Numbered from the stretch's first letter, positions 16,340-29,191 are shown. The stretch: 48,697 bases of DNA from Mycobacterium sp. (GCA_023264735.1 JAHFVD010000041.1:19183-67879); one strand, 5' to 3'. Program-made: numbers and translations. Notes: a model not told the origin generated them from the letters alone.

Positions 16340-17433
16340 TGTTGAAATACCGTGGCGGAGCACTGATTCGGGCCGGGTTCATCGGCGTCTCGGTAGCAGT
16401 GCTGGTTGTGCTCGTCGGACTGGCGCCTCAGCGGTTGTGGTCATTGGCGACCCAGGTGCGATACCAGGCGGTGTTCCCGGAGGCGGGCGGGCTGGTCGTA
16501 GGCAACGATGTGGTGATCTCCGGCATCAAGGTCGGTAGCGTGTCGGCTGTATCGCTGCTACGTGGTGATGCCCTGGTCACCTTCACGATCGACGGCACCG
16601 TCCATCTGGGATCGCAGACCACCGCACACATCAAGACCGGAACTGTGCTCGGCGCCAGAATCGTGACATTGGTTCCAGCGGGCACGGGCATGCAGAAACC
16701 CTCTGAGCCCATTCCGATTTCGCGGACGTCCTCGCCGTATGTGCTCACCGACGCCGTCGGCGATCTCACCACGAACACAGCGGGACTCGACACCGCGTCG
16801 TTGAACCAGTCGCTGGAGACGCTCTCGGACACCATCGAGGCGATGGCACCGCAGCTGGGGCCGACCCTGGACGGGTTGACCCGGCTGTCCCGGTCGATGA
16901 ACAACCGCAACGACACCCTGCGCGAGCTCCTGCGCAGCGCCTCGGATCTGGCCGGTGTGCTGTCCGAACGCCGCGAGCAGGTCAACGCACTCATCCTCAA
17001 TGGTGCGGATCTGATGTCGGTCCTTGCGCAACGGCGCCAGGCGATCGCGGACCTGCTGGCCAACACGTCGGCGATGAGCAGACAGCTCTCTGGTTTGGTG
17101 CACGACAACGAAAGCAAGCTGGCACCCACTCTGCAGAAACTGAATTCGGTGACGGCGGTGCTGCAGAAGAACAACGACAACATCGCCAAGGCGCTACCGG
17201 GACTCGCCAAATACGAGATCACCATGGGCGAGGCCGTTTCCAGCGGCTTCTACTACCAGGCCTATACCGCCAACGTCGTACCCGCAGAGTTCCTGCAACC
17301 GTTCTTCGACTACGCCTTCGGTTTCCGCCGTGGTGTGGACGCGGGACAGCCGCCGGACAACGCGGGACCCCGGGTGGAATTCCCGTTCCCGTACAACGGA
17401 ATTCCGCCGCAACCGCCGGAGGGGCCACGTTGA
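16339..17433 (+). CDS. MCE-family protein (MceC position)
   Basis: Encodes 364 residues from ATG 16339; a GTG at 16336 is an equally possible start overlapping the mceB stop. The N-terminal anchor is at about 11-30, the MCE domain at about 38-115 (FPEAGGLVVGNDVVISGIKVGSV), then the alpha-helical region (RSMNNRNDTLRELLRSASDL) and a Pro-rich end (NGIPPQPPEGPR). It is the third subunit of the Mce complex, in the invariant A-F order. Confidence 0.92.
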   Translation: MLKYRGGALIRAGFIGVSVAVLVVLVGLAPQRLWSLATQVRYQAVFPEAGGLVVGNDVVISGIKVGSVSAVSLLRGDALVTFTIDGTVHLGSQTTAHIKTGTVLGARIVTLVPAGTGMQKPSEPIPISRTSSPYVLTDAVGDLTTNTAGLDTASLNQSLETLSDTIEAMAPQLGPTLDGLTRLSRSMNNRNDTLRELLRSASDLAGVLSERREQVNALILNGADLMSVLAQRRQAIADLLANTSAMSRQLSGLVHDNESKLAPTLQKLNSVTAVLQKNNDNIAKALPGLAKYEITMGEAVSSGFYYQAYTANVVPAEFLQPFFDYAFGFRRGVDAGQPPDNAGPRVEFPFPYNGIPPQPPEGPR

Positions 17434-18671
17434 TCGTTCGCAGCAGAATCGTCGCCACGACGGCCGCGGTATTGGTCGCGCTCGGTGCCGCAAGCACCGC
17501 GTTCCTGGTTCGCCACACGTACTATCCCGCAACGACGATCACGGCCTACTTCACGGCCGCCAGCGCGATCTACCCCGGCGACGAGGTTCGGGTCTCGGGG
17601 GTCAAGGTTGGCAAGATCGATTCGATCGAGCCCACCGGCAAGCAGGTCAAGATGGTGCTCAGTATCGACCCCGGGGTGTCCATTCCGGCCGGCGCGAGCG
17701 CGGTGATCGTCGCGCAGAACCTCGTCGCCGCCCGCTACCTGCAGCTCACCCCCGCCTATCGGGATGTCGGCCCGACCATGCCGTCGGGCGCGGTCATTCC
17801 CGTCGAACGAACGGCCGTCCCCGTCGAGTGGGACGACGTCAAAACCCAGTTGATGCGGCTGTCGACCGATTTGGGACCGACCAGCGAATCAGCCCGGCCG
17901 GCGCTGTCCCGGCTGATCGACGACACCGCGGACGCCATGGGTGGCAACGGCGTCAAGCTGCGCGAGATGCTGGCCCAATTATCCTCGGTCGCGCGGATTT
18001 TCGCCGATGGCAGCGGCAACGTCGTCGACATCATCAAGGGGCTGCAGAACCTGGTGACGGCGCTGCACGACAGCAGTGGCGCGATCGTCGACTTCGAACA
18101 CCGACTTGCCGCGTTGACGGGCACACTGGACGACAACACCGGCGATCTCGACGCCGCACTGCGTGACCTCGCGACGGCGACCGTGGATGCACAGCGCTTC
18201 GTCGGCGGAAGCCGTGAGCTGACCGTCGAACAGATCCAGCGTCTGACCGACGTCACCCGAAACCTGGCAGACAACCGGAAGAGCCTCGAACAGCTGCTGC
18301 ACGTGGCGCCGAATGCCTTCGCCAACTACTACAACGTGTACAACCCGGACACCGGCGACAACATCGGGTCCATCGTCTTCAACGATTTCGCCAACCCAAT
18401 CCAGTTCATCTGCGGTCAGATCGGCGCCATCGAGAATGCCACCGCGGCGGAGACCGGAAAGCTGTGCGCGCAGTACCTCGGTCCGGCACTGCGGCTGCTC
18501 AGCTTCAACCTCATTCCCTTCCCGATGAGTCCCTATCTGATGAAGGCGCCGTCCCCAGAGAATCTCCTCTACTCCGATCCCGCACTTGCCCCCGGCGGAT
18601 CGGGCCCGAAGCCAAGCCCGCCCGAGACACCGCCGGTGATCTCGGCCTACACGGGAGCGCCGACACCGTGA
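17430..18671 (+). CDS. MCE-family protein (MceD position)
   Basis: Encodes 413 residues, starting with a TTG that overlaps the mceC stop (TTGA). The N-terminal anchor (about 8-27) is followed by the MCE domain (about 37-115, with SAIYPGDEVRVSGVKVGKID), a helical region, and a Pro-rich C-terminus (GPKPSPPETPP). It is the fourth subunit of the Mce complex. The long Pro/Gly tail is common in MceD-type proteins. Confidence 0.92.
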   Translation: MIVRSRIVATTAAVLVALGAASTAFLVRHTYYPATTITAYFTAASAIYPGDEVRVSGVKVGKIDSIEPTGKQVKMVLSIDPGVSIPAGASAVIVAQNLVAARYLQLTPAYRDVGPTMPSGAVIPVERTAVPVEWDDVKTQLMRLSTDLGPTSESARPALSRLIDDTADAMGGNGVKLREMLAQLSSVARIFADGSGNVVDIIKGLQNLVTALHDSSGAIVDFEHRLAALTGTLDDNTGDLDAALRDLATATVDAQRFVGGSRELTVEQIQRLTDVTRNLADNRKSLEQLLHVAPNAFANYYNVYNPDTGDNIGSIVFNDFANPIQFICGQIGAIENATAAETGKLCAQYLGPALRLLSFNLIPFPMSPYLMKAPSPENLLYSDPALAPGGSGPKPSPPETPPVISAYTGAPTP

Positions 18672-19807
18672 CACCTCGTCGCCTCTGGGCTGTCATCGCG
18701 GTCGCGGTCCTGGCGTCCGGCGCCTCCGGTTGCGGGTTCCGGGGACTGAACTCCCTGCCGCTGCCGGGAACCGAGGACCGGCACGACGCCAATGTCTTCC
18801 ACATCGAGATCGCCAATGTCGGCATGCTGGAATCAAATTCACCGGTCTTGGTCGACGACGTCGTGGTCGGCACCGTCGGGGACATGCGGCTGCGGAACTG
18901 GCACGCCGACGTCGACGTGTACATCCGCCCCGACGTCGTCGTGCCCGCCAATGCGGTCGCCATCGTCGGACAGACCAGTCTGCTGGGCTCCATGCATCTG
19001 GAACTGGACCCACCCGTCGGTGAGCCGCCCACCGGCAGGCTGCTGCCCGGGGCGACGATTCCGCTGAGCAAGTCTTCGACCTACCCGTCCACCGAACGGA
19101 CCTTGTCCACCCTGTCGGCGGTGGTCAACGGCGGGGGACTGGGGCAGATCGGCGACGTGATCCGCAACGCCAACACCGCACTATCCGGACGGCAGGGCCA
19201 GGTGCGTGATCTGCTACGGCGCCTGGACACCTTCGTCGGCGCACTGGATGCCCAGCGCGCCGATCTGATCGACATGATCCATCAGCTGAACAGGTTCACC
19301 GGCACCTTCGCATCGCAGCGTGACGTGATCAGCCGTGCGCTGCAACGGGTTCCCGAGGCCCTCGACGTGCTGAACCGGGAACGGCCGCGCATCGTGACCG
19401 CGCTGGACAAGCTGCGGACGCTCAGCGAATCGACCACTGACCTGATCAACGCGACCCAGAGTGACCTGGTCACGAACCTCCGTAACCTCGAGCCGACGAT
19501 CAAGGCACTGGCCGACGTCGGCCCCGAGCTCGACACCGCACTCGCCTTCGCCGTCACCTACCCGTACAGCCAGAGCTATATCGATCGCGCCGTGCGTGGT
19601 GACTACGTGAACATGTTCCTGGTCGCCGACCTCACGGTCCCGCGGCTCAAGCGGACCCTGTTCCTCGGCACCCGGTGGGGCGATGAGAACGCCAAACTCA
19701 TTCCCGCGCCTGGTGATCCGTGGTACCTCAACTACACCTACGATCCGCTTCGGACCGGCATCACGGACCCGGCCCCGGCGGCGGCCCTTGCCGGCGGAGG
19801 TGGCTGA
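18668..19807 (+). CDS. MCE-family lipoprotein (MceE position)
   Basis: Encodes 379 residues. The signal peptide ends in a lipobox (A19-S20-G21-C22), so Cys22 should be lipidated and anchor the protein to the outer face of the membrane; the E position of mce operons is characteristically a lipoprotein. The MCE domain (about 43-120, with GMLESNSPVLVDDVVVGTVGDM) and helical region follow. The GTG at 18668 overlaps the mceD stop (GTGA). Confidence 0.93.
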   Translation: MTPRRLWAVIAVAVLASGASGCGFRGLNSLPLPGTEDRHDANVFHIEIANVGMLESNSPVLVDDVVVGTVGDMRLRNWHADVDVYIRPDVVVPANAVAIVGQTSLLGSMHLELDPPVGEPPTGRLLPGATIPLSKSSTYPSTERTLSTLSAVVNGGGLGQIGDVIRNANTALSGRQGQVRDLLRRLDTFVGALDAQRADLIDMIHQLNRFTGTFASQRDVISRALQRVPEALDVLNRERPRIVTALDKLRTLSESTTDLINATQSDLVTNLRNLEPTIKALADVGPELDTALAFAVTYPYSQSYIDRAVRGDYVNMFLVADLTVPRLKRTLFLGTRWGDENAKLIPAPGDPWYLNYTYDPLRTGITDPAPAAALAGGGG

Positions 19808-21240
19808 TGCTGACTCGTCTCGTACGCATCCAGCTGGTGATCTTCGGTATCGTCGCCCTTGTCGGCCTGCTGCTGATGACCTTCCTCTTCGTTCAGGTTC
19901 CGACATTGCTGGGGATCGGGAAGATCACGGTCACCCTGCAGTTGCCCAGCGGCGGCGGTCTGTACCGGTTCTCGAATGTGACCTACCGCGGTGTGCAGGT
20001 CGGCAAGGTCACCACCCTGCGGCTCACCAAGCAGGGCGCGGAAGCGACTCTGTCGCTGGATACTTCGCCGAAGATCCCGGTCGATCTCCGCGCCGAGGTT
20101 CGTAGTGCGTCGGCGATCGGCGAACAGTATGTGGATCTGCGGCCGCAGAGCGGGGCAGGTCCGTACCTGCGCGACGGATCGGTGATCCCGGTTCGGCAGA
20201 GCAGCATCCCGCAGGCGGTCGGCCCGATGCTGGACCGGGTCAGCGCGCTGGTCAACAGCATTCCCGGTGACAAGCTCTCGCTCTTGATCGATGAGTCGGA
20301 CAAGGGTCTGCGCGGTGCGGGCTATGACCTGTCGTCCCTGCTGGACTCGTCAGCCACCACGATCGGCACGATCGGCGATGTCGGTGATCGCACCAGGACG
20401 TTGATCGACGACGCGATGCCATTGCTGGACTCACAGGTCGCCACAACGGATTCGCTGCAGGTGTGGGCGCGCGGCCTGGCCAACGTCACCCAGACGGTGG
20501 CCGACCACGACCCCCAGGTGCGCGCACTGCTGCGGACCGGCCCCGCGGCAGCGAACGAGGTCACCCGGCTGCTCGACCAAGTGAAGCCCACGCTGCCGGT
20601 GTTGTTGGCCAACCTGAGCGCCCTGGGGCAGATCCTGGTCACCTACAACTCCTCGCTGGAGCAGCTGCTGGTGCTGTTGCCGCCGGCGATCGCCAGCACG
20701 CAGGCATTCGGATTGCCGACCAACAACCCGACGGGACTGCCGGTGGGGGAGTTCGCGATCACGCTCGGGGATCCACCGCCGTGCACCGTGGGATTCCTGC
20801 CCCCGTCGTCATGGCGATCTCCGGCGGACACGACAACGATCGACACCCCGGACGGCTTGTATTGCAAACTGCCACAGGATTCTCCGATCGCGGTCCGCGG
20901 CGCCAGGAACTATCCGTGTGTCGGCAAGCCAGGGAAACGCGCCCCGACCGTCGAGATGTGCGACAGTGACCAACCATTCGTGCCCACGGCGGTTCGCCAG
21001 CATGCGGTCGGTCCCTATCCGCTCGACCCGAACCTGATCTCACAAGGGGTTCCACCGGACAGCAGAGTTCCGGGATTGGCGCCCAGCGCATTTGACAGAG
21101 CGGGCGAAGCCGGGGTGTCGGTGGTCCCGTACAACCCGGCAACCGGCAGCTATGTCACCCCGGACGGGCACCGGTACGTGCAGTCGGACCTGGATGCGCC
21201 GAAGACGCCCACGTCGTGGAAAGACCTGCTGCCGTGTTAG
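19807..21240 (+). CDS. MCE-family protein (MceF position)
   Basis: Encodes 477 residues. N-terminal membrane anchor (about 7-29), MCE domain (about 37-115, with GGGLYRFSNVTYRGVQVGKV), helical region, and a long C-terminal part with several Cys (PPCTVGF, LYCKLP, YPCVGK, VEMCDS, LLPC) that probably form extracytoplasmic disulfides. It completes the six-gene mce set. The ATG uses the last base of the mceE stop. Its stop (TAG, 21238-21240) overlaps the stop of the convergent tetR gene, leaving no room for a separate terminator. Confidence 0.92.
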   Translation: MLTRLVRIQLVIFGIVALVGLLLMTFLFVQVPTLLGIGKITVTLQLPSGGGLYRFSNVTYRGVQVGKVTTLRLTKQGAEATLSLDTSPKIPVDLRAEVRSASAIGEQYVDLRPQSGAGPYLRDGSVIPVRQSSIPQAVGPMLDRVSALVNSIPGDKLSLLIDESDKGLRGAGYDLSSLLDSSATTIGTIGDVGDRTRTLIDDAMPLLDSQVATTDSLQVWARGLANVTQTVADHDPQVRALLRTGPAAANEVTRLLDQVKPTLPVLLANLSALGQILVTYNSSLEQLLVLLPPAIASTQAFGLPTNNPTGLPVGEFAITLGDPPPCTVGFLPPSSWRSPADTTTIDTPDGLYCKLPQDSPIAVRGARNYPCVGKPGKRAPTVEMCDSDQPFVPTAVRQHAVGPYPLDPNLISQGVPPDSRVPGLAPSAFDRAGEAGVSVVPYNPATGSYVTPDGHRYVQSDLDAPKTPTSWKDLLPC

Positions 21241-21827
21241 GTCAGCGGTGCCAGACCGGACCGCACCAGGTCGACGCTGGTGTACACCACCTCACGCAGG
21301 TCAGTCGTGCAGCCGTCCCGGCCCCACCGCTCGACCGCGGCGACAAGGGCAGCAGCCAATGCGGCGCCGGCCACTTCGGCGATCAGGTCGACGTCCGAGA
21401 GGTCGGGGTAGCGGCGCCTGACGAACTCGGTCAGCACGTCGGCGAACGACGCCTGGACCACCCGAAGGTGACCCGCGGTGCGCTCGCCGTCGAGCAGGGT
21501 CGCCCGCAGGATCGCAGCCTGGCGGACGATTTCGAGGTCGTGCGGGAAGCTGACCACGCTGCCCAGCACCGCGTCGAAGATCGATTCGTTGGCCGGGCGG
21601 CGCGTCAAAGCCTCGGCGAACCATTCGAGTTGAGTTTCGTAGTCCTGGAACAGCACCGCTTCTTTGGTCGGGAAATGCCGGAAGAACGTGCGCTGGGTGA
21701 CGCCTGCGTCGTCGGCGAGCTGCGCGACCGTCACGTTGGCGAAACCGTCGCGGGCGAAACGCGCCAGCGCCACCTCACGCAGCACCTCGCGCGTCGAAGT
21801 CCTGCGTCGTTCGTGCGCGTTCGTCAT
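21237..21827 (-). CDS. TetR-family transcriptional regulator
   Basis: Encodes 196 residues. The helix-turn-helix (about 15-60: REVALARFARDGFANVTVAQLADDAGVTQRTFFRHFPTK, cited in parts as VTVAQLADDAGVTQRTFF) is a standard TetR DNA-binding domain; the C-terminal helices form the ligand pocket. ATG 21827 is chosen because the family match begins there; the upstream extension is poor. It is convergent with the mce operon and divergent from the FAD oxidoreductase, so it could regulate either. GTCGCGAC in the divergent gap (21870-21877) is one possible operator; the repeats before mceA are another. The ligand is unknown. Confidence 0.92.
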   Translation of the reverse strand: MTNAHERRRTSTREVLREVALARFARDGFANVTVAQLADDAGVTQRTFFRHFPTKEAVLFQDYETQLEWFAEALTRRPANESIFDAVLGSVVSFPHDLEIVRQAAILRATLLDGERTAGHLRVVQASFADVLTEFVRRRYPDLSDVDLIAEVAGAALAAALVAAVERWGRDGCTTDLREVVYTSVDLVRSGLAPLT

Positions 21828-21906
21828 TACGGCATTTTCGCACAATCCTTTTCGTCAATTCACCACAGTCGCGACATCAGTTCCATCAAGTGAGGAGAAA
21901 CCAGCA

Positions 21907-23475
21907 ATGAGTGATTACGACGCGATCGTCGTCGGGGCCGGCCACAACGGCCTCACCGCCGCAGCGGTTCTGCAGCAGCAGGGTCTGCGGACAGTGGTTC
22001 TGGAGCAGAACACGTATTCCGGTGGCATGGCGGCAACCGTCGAGTTGATCGACGGATTCCGTTATGAGATTGCCGGCTCGGTGCAGTTCCCCACCGCGCC
22101 GGAAGTCGCTGACGCCTTGGAGCTGCACACGATTCCGCAGGTCCACTCCGAAGTGCAGTCGGTGAACCTCGGCGAAGCCGGGGAGGAACCGATGATCCTG
22201 TACAGCGACCCGATGAAGTACATGACGCACCTGTCCGAGAAGCACGGCGCCGACTCGGTTCTCGGGATGGCCAAGATGCTCGAATGGACCACCGGCCCGA
22301 CGCGTGCGCTCGGGCGGTTCGAGGCGCGCACCCCACCCAAGACACTTGACGAGATGTATGCCTGCGCGACAAACGAATCCGAGCGCCGTGCCATTCACGA
22401 AATGTTGTTCGGCACCGCCATGGACGTCATCGATCGCAATTTCCCCGACAAGGATAAGTACGCGACGATCCGGGGGATGCTGGCCTTCCTGGCCATCAAC
22501 TCCACCTACCGGGGCCCGTTCACCCCGGGAAGCGCAACGTGTCTGGCCTTCGCGATGGGCGTTCCGGACATGAATGCCACGATGATGACGAAGCTGGAAG
22601 GTGGCATCGGTGCGGTATGTGATCACCTCAAGGATCTGCTCATCGATCGTGGCGGCGAGATCCGCTACCGCGCCAAGGTCGATCAGATTCTCGTCGAGGA
22701 GGAGCGGGTCACCGGTGTGCGGCTACGCGACGGGTCGGTGTTGAGTGCCCCGGTTGTGGTATCCAATCTGTCCCCGGACCTGACGCTGATCGACATGGTC
22801 GGCACCGAGCACCTGCCGGGCAATCTAGTGGAACGTCTCGCCGGGCGCGACCATCGGGCCACCTTCATCCAGATGCATTTCGCCCTTGATGGTTTGCCGG
22901 AGTTCGCCTCGCCCTACGAGCTGCTCAACGAACCCGGTATGCAGCAGTCGGTCGGGGTGTTCGGGACACCCGAAGAGCAGCAACGGCAATGGGAGATGGC
23001 CCGGGCCGGGATACTTCCCGACAATCCATCGTTCGGCATGCAGATCCCGTCGGTCACCGATCCGACGCTGGCACCTCCAGGTAAGCACGCGGCCAGTGCG
23101 TTCGCCTACGGGTTCCCGGTCGAGGCGCCCCGCGAGCAGCATGGGCGCCTCAAGCAGGAGATGGCGGAGACGGTGGTCGACAAGATAACCAAATTCGCGC
23201 CGAACTTTCGGGAGATCCAGATTCGGCACATCACGTTCGCGCCCTACCACATGCAGACGATGTTCGGCGCGCCCGACGGCGACTTCTGCCACGGCTTGCT
23301 GCATCCGGACCTGATGGGTCCGAATCGCCCCGGCCCCAAGGGTTTCCTCGATCTTCCGATTCCGATCAAGGGTCTCTATCTGGGTGGCGCCGGGTGCCAT
23401 GGCGGTCCGGGCATCACGTTCGTTCCGGGTTACAACGCCGCGTATGCAGCCCTCGACGACCTGGCGGCGTCATGA
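21907..23475 (+). CDS. Phytoene-desaturase-like NAD(P)/FAD-dependent oxidoreductase
   Basis: Encodes 522 residues. The N-terminal dinucleotide fold is YDAIVVGAGHNGLTAAAVL with the acidic LEQN and SGGMAATVEL, as in carotenoid desaturase/isomerase-like and PYROXD2-like proteins; the C-terminal FAD motif is KGLYLGGAGCHGGPGITFVPGYNAA. The substrate is unknown. GAGGAG lies 9 bases before the ATG. It overlaps the ferredoxin gene by 4 bases (ATGA), which argues that the ferredoxin is its electron donor or acceptor or at least is made in step. It is divergent from tetR across a 79-base gap. Confidence 0.9.
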   Translation: MSDYDAIVVGAGHNGLTAAAVLQQQGLRTVVLEQNTYSGGMAATVELIDGFRYEIAGSVQFPTAPEVADALELHTIPQVHSEVQSVNLGEAGEEPMILYSDPMKYMTHLSEKHGADSVLGMAKMLEWTTGPTRALGRFEARTPPKTLDEMYACATNESERRAIHEMLFGTAMDVIDRNFPDKDKYATIRGMLAFLAINSTYRGPFTPGSATCLAFAMGVPDMNATMMTKLEGGIGAVCDHLKDLLIDRGGEIRYRAKVDQILVEEERVTGVRLRDGSVLSAPVVVSNLSPDLTLIDMVGTEHLPGNLVERLAGRDHRATFIQMHFALDGLPEFASPYELLNEPGMQQSVGVFGTPEEQQRQWEMARAGILPDNPSFGMQIPSVTDPTLAPPGKHAASAFAYGFPVEAPREQHGRLKQEMAETVVDKITKFAPNFREIQIRHITFAPYHMQTMFGAPDGDFCHGLLHPDLMGPNRPGPKGFLDLPIPIKGLYLGGAGCHGGPGITFVPGYNAAYAALDDLAAS

Positions 23476-23801
23476 CCTACGTCATCGGCGAGCCGTGCGT
23501 CGACATCCGGGACAAGGCCTGCGTGGACGAGTGTCCGGTCGACTGCATCTACGAGGGGGAGCGGATGCTGTACATCCATCCCGACGAGTGCGTCGACTGT
23601 GCGGCGTGTGAGCCGGTGTGTCCGGTCGAGGCGATCGTGTATGTCGAGGATGCGTCCGAGGATTGGCAGCCGTATGTGGCCGCCAATGCGGACTTCTTCG
23701 TCGACCTCGGATCACCCGGCGGTGCACGCGGATTGGGCCGGCAACCATTCGATGCGCCGTTCGTGTCCGGGCAGCCGCGAAAGGATACCGCGGCGGGTTA
23801 G
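23472..23801 (+). CDS. 7Fe ferredoxin ([3Fe-4S][4Fe-4S])
   Basis: Encodes 109 residues with the actinobacterial 7Fe ferredoxin pattern: C9, C17 and C50 for the 3Fe cluster and C21, C40, C43 and C46 for the 4Fe cluster, plus C25. MTYVIGEPCVD and MLYIHPDECVDC are nearly invariant in the FdxA/FdxC group. The C-terminal tail (after GSPGGARGLG) is diverged. The start is the ATGA overlap with the FAD oxidoreductase. It is a low-potential soluble electron carrier; neighbours suggest it serves the FAD oxidoreductase and perhaps the facing FMN/[3Fe-4S] protein. Confidence 0.96.
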   Translation: MTYVIGEPCVDIRDKACVDECPVDCIYEGERMLYIHPDECVDCAACEPVCPVEAIVYVEDASEDWQPYVAANADFFVDLGSPGGARGLGRQPFDAPFVSGQPRKDTAAG

Positions 23802-23841
23802 TTGTCGTGGGTCCAGAGCCCGCACTCTGTGAGCCGACCAT

Positions 23842-23900
23842 CGAACGCGGGGGTTATTGGTGATAATCGTCGGTCGTTCCAACGACAACCCCCACGTTCG
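23842..23900. terminator. Long inverted repeat between convergent genes (bidirectional terminator candidate)
   Basis: CGAACG-C-GGGGGTT (42-55 of this block, 23842-23855) pairs with AACCCCC-A-CGTTCG (23887-23900): 13 pairs with one internal mismatch, enclosing a 31-base loop that itself holds TCGTT-CC-AACGA. It sits in the 153-base gap between the ferredoxin and the FMN protein, whose 3' ends face each other. A smaller CAGAG/CTCTG repeat lies just upstream. There is no U tract, as is usual in mycobacteria. Confidence 0.55.
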
Positions 23901-23954
23901 GCGCGTGACGAGGTCGATCTGGGCAGCCCGGCCGCGCCGGGATACCGCTGCGGG

Positions 23955-26695
<2,741 letters not shown>

Positions 26696-26696
<1 letters not shown>

Positions 26697-29191
26697 TGCG
26701 CCTTCCCTACAGCTGGCTGCGTGAGGTCGTTCAGCGCGGCGCACCGGGCTGGGATGTCGAGCCACATGACCTGGAGCAGGCGCTGATTCGCGTCGGCCAC
26801 GAGGTCGAGGACATCATCACGCTCGGACCGGTCAGCGGGCCGCTGACCGTAGGGCGGGTCGCCGCGATCGAGGAACTCACCGAGTTCAAGAAGCCGATCC
26901 GCGCCTGCAAGGTCGATGTCGGCGAGCAGGAAGACCGCGATATCGTCTGCGGTGCAACGAACTTCGCCGTTGGTGATCTGGTTGTGGTGGCGCTACCCGG
27001 CGTCACGCTGCCCGGTGACTTCCACATCGCCAGCCGCAAGACCTACGGGCGACTCTCCGATGGCATGATCTGCTCGGCCGCCGAATTGGGCTTGGGTGCA
27101 GATCATTCCGGGATCATGGTGCTGCCGCCGGGAGCCGCGGATCCCGGCGCTTCCGGTATCGAAGTACTCGGCCTCGACGATGTGATCTTCGACCTGGCCG
27201 TCACCCCGGACCGCGGCTACTGCATGTCGGTGCGCGGTATCGCCCGCGAGATCGCCTGTGCGTACGACCTGGATTTCGTGGATCCCGCCGAGGTTCCCGC
27301 ATTGCCTGTCGAGGGCCCGGCACTGCCGGTCACCGTCGAATCCGGCACCGGGGTAAGCCGTTTCGCGCTGCGTCCGGTCACCGGCATCGACCCGAATGCG
27401 CTGTCGCCCTGGTGGCTGCGGCGGCGGCTGATGCTCTCCGGCATCCGTCCGATCTCGCCAGCCGTCGACGTCACCAACTACGTGATGCTCGAGATCGGTC
27501 ACCCGATGCACGCGCACGATCGCAGCCGCATCAACGGTGAGTTCATCGTCCGGTTCGCCAAGCCGGGGGAGACCGTCGTCACGCTCGACGACATCGAACG
27601 CAAACTCGATCCGGCCGACGTGCTGATCGTCGACGACGTCGCGACCGCGGCCATCGGCGGCGTCATGGGTGCGGGCACCACCGAGATCGACGACGACTCC
27701 ACCGACATCCTGCTGGAGGCCGCGGTCTGGGATCCCGCTGCGGTATCCCGCACAATCCGACGCCTGCACCTGGTAAGCGAGGCCGGCCGGCGCTACGAAC
27801 GGTCCGTCGATCCAGCCATTTCCGTTGCTGCGTTGGACCGGTGCGCGGCGTTGCTCGCCGAGATCGCCGGCGGCACCATCGAACCCACGCTGACCGACTG
27901 GCGCGGTGACCCGCCGCGTGACGACTGGTCACCGGCGCCGGTGCGGATGCGTTTCGACCTGCCCGACCGGATGGCCGGAGTCGAGTACGAGGGCGGCGCT
28001 GCCGTGAAGCGGTTGACCCAGATCGGTGCCGCCGTCTCCGAAGACGACGCCGACCGCGCCATTCTCGTGGTGACGCCGCCGAGCTGGCGGCCCGACCTGG
28101 TGCAGCCCGCCGACCTGGTCGAAGAGGTACTGCGACTGGAGGGGCTGGACAAGATCCCGTCGGTGCTGCCCACCGCCCCCGCCGGCCGCGGTCTCACCGC
28201 CGGGCAGAAGCGACGCCGCGCAGTCGGCAAGTCGCTGGGCCTGTCCGGCTATGTCGAGGTGCTGCCCACCCCGTTCCTGCCCGCCGGCATCTTCGATACG
28301 TGGGGCCTGCCGGACGGTGATCCGCGGCGTGCGACCACCTCGGTGCTCAATCCGCTGGAGGCCGACCGGCCGCACCTGGCCACCACGCTGTTGCCAGCGC
28401 TGCTGGAAGCCTTGTCCCGCAACGTCTCCCGTGGCTTCGCCGACGTCGCGCTGTTCTCCATCGCGCAGGTGGTGCACCCGACGGAGGGGACCACGGGCGT
28501 TGAACTGATCCCGACACATCGCCGGCCGAGCGACGAGGAGATCGCGTCGCTGGACGCCTCGCTGCCGAGCCAGCCCGTCCACGTCGGTGCGGTGCTGACC
28601 GGACTGCGCGAGCCGCGCGGCCCGTGGGGGCCGGGGCGCCCGGTGGAGGCCGCCGACGCGTTCGAGGCGGTGCGGATCATCGCCCGCGCCTGCGGGGTGG
28701 ACGTGACGTTGCGGGCGGCGCAGTCCCTGCCGTGGCATCCGGGCCGCTGTGCGGAGGTCCTGGTCGACGGGCGGGTCGTCGGTCACGCCGGCCAGCTGCA
28801 TCCCGCGGTGATCGAACGCTCCGGGCTGCCGAAGGGCACCTGCGCGGTCGAGCTGGATCTGGATGCGGTGCCGATCCCCGAGGCGCTGCCCGCCCCGCGG
28901 GTCTCGCCGTTCCCGGCGGTCTTCCAGGACGTCAGCCTGGTGGTGGCCGGTGATGTCGCCGCGCAGGCCGTGGTCGACGCGGTGCGCGACGGCGCCGGGG
29001 AGCTGCTGGAGGACGTGGCGCTGTTCGACGTGTACACCGGGCCGCAGATCGGTGAGGACCGTAAGTCGCTGACTCTGGCGCTGCGGTTCCGCGCGCCGGA
29101 CCGGACGCTGACCGAGGACGAGGCCAGCGCCGCCCGCGACGCCGCGGTCGCCGCGGCCGCGGCTGCGGTCGGGGCCGTCCAGCGGGCTTGA
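26696..29191 (+). CDS. pheT: Phenylalanyl-tRNA synthetase beta subunit
   Basis: Encodes 831 residues, full length. The EMAP-type tRNA-binding OB domain is at about 43-155 ([23 protein letters not shown]), the B3/B4 editing domain at about 210-400 (ending [13 protein letters not shown]), B5 follows at about 405-480, then the catalytic-like domain and the C-terminal FDX-ACB anticodon domain from about 735 ([14 protein letters not shown]). Translationally coupled to pheS (TGATG). Nothing unusual seen. Confidence 0.98.

Noticed and set aside
21853..21858. TTGACG upstream of tetR as a -35 box
   Set aside because: At 17-18 bp the matching -10 positions (ATGCCG or TGCCGT) are poor and too close to the ATG to allow transcription of the start codon.
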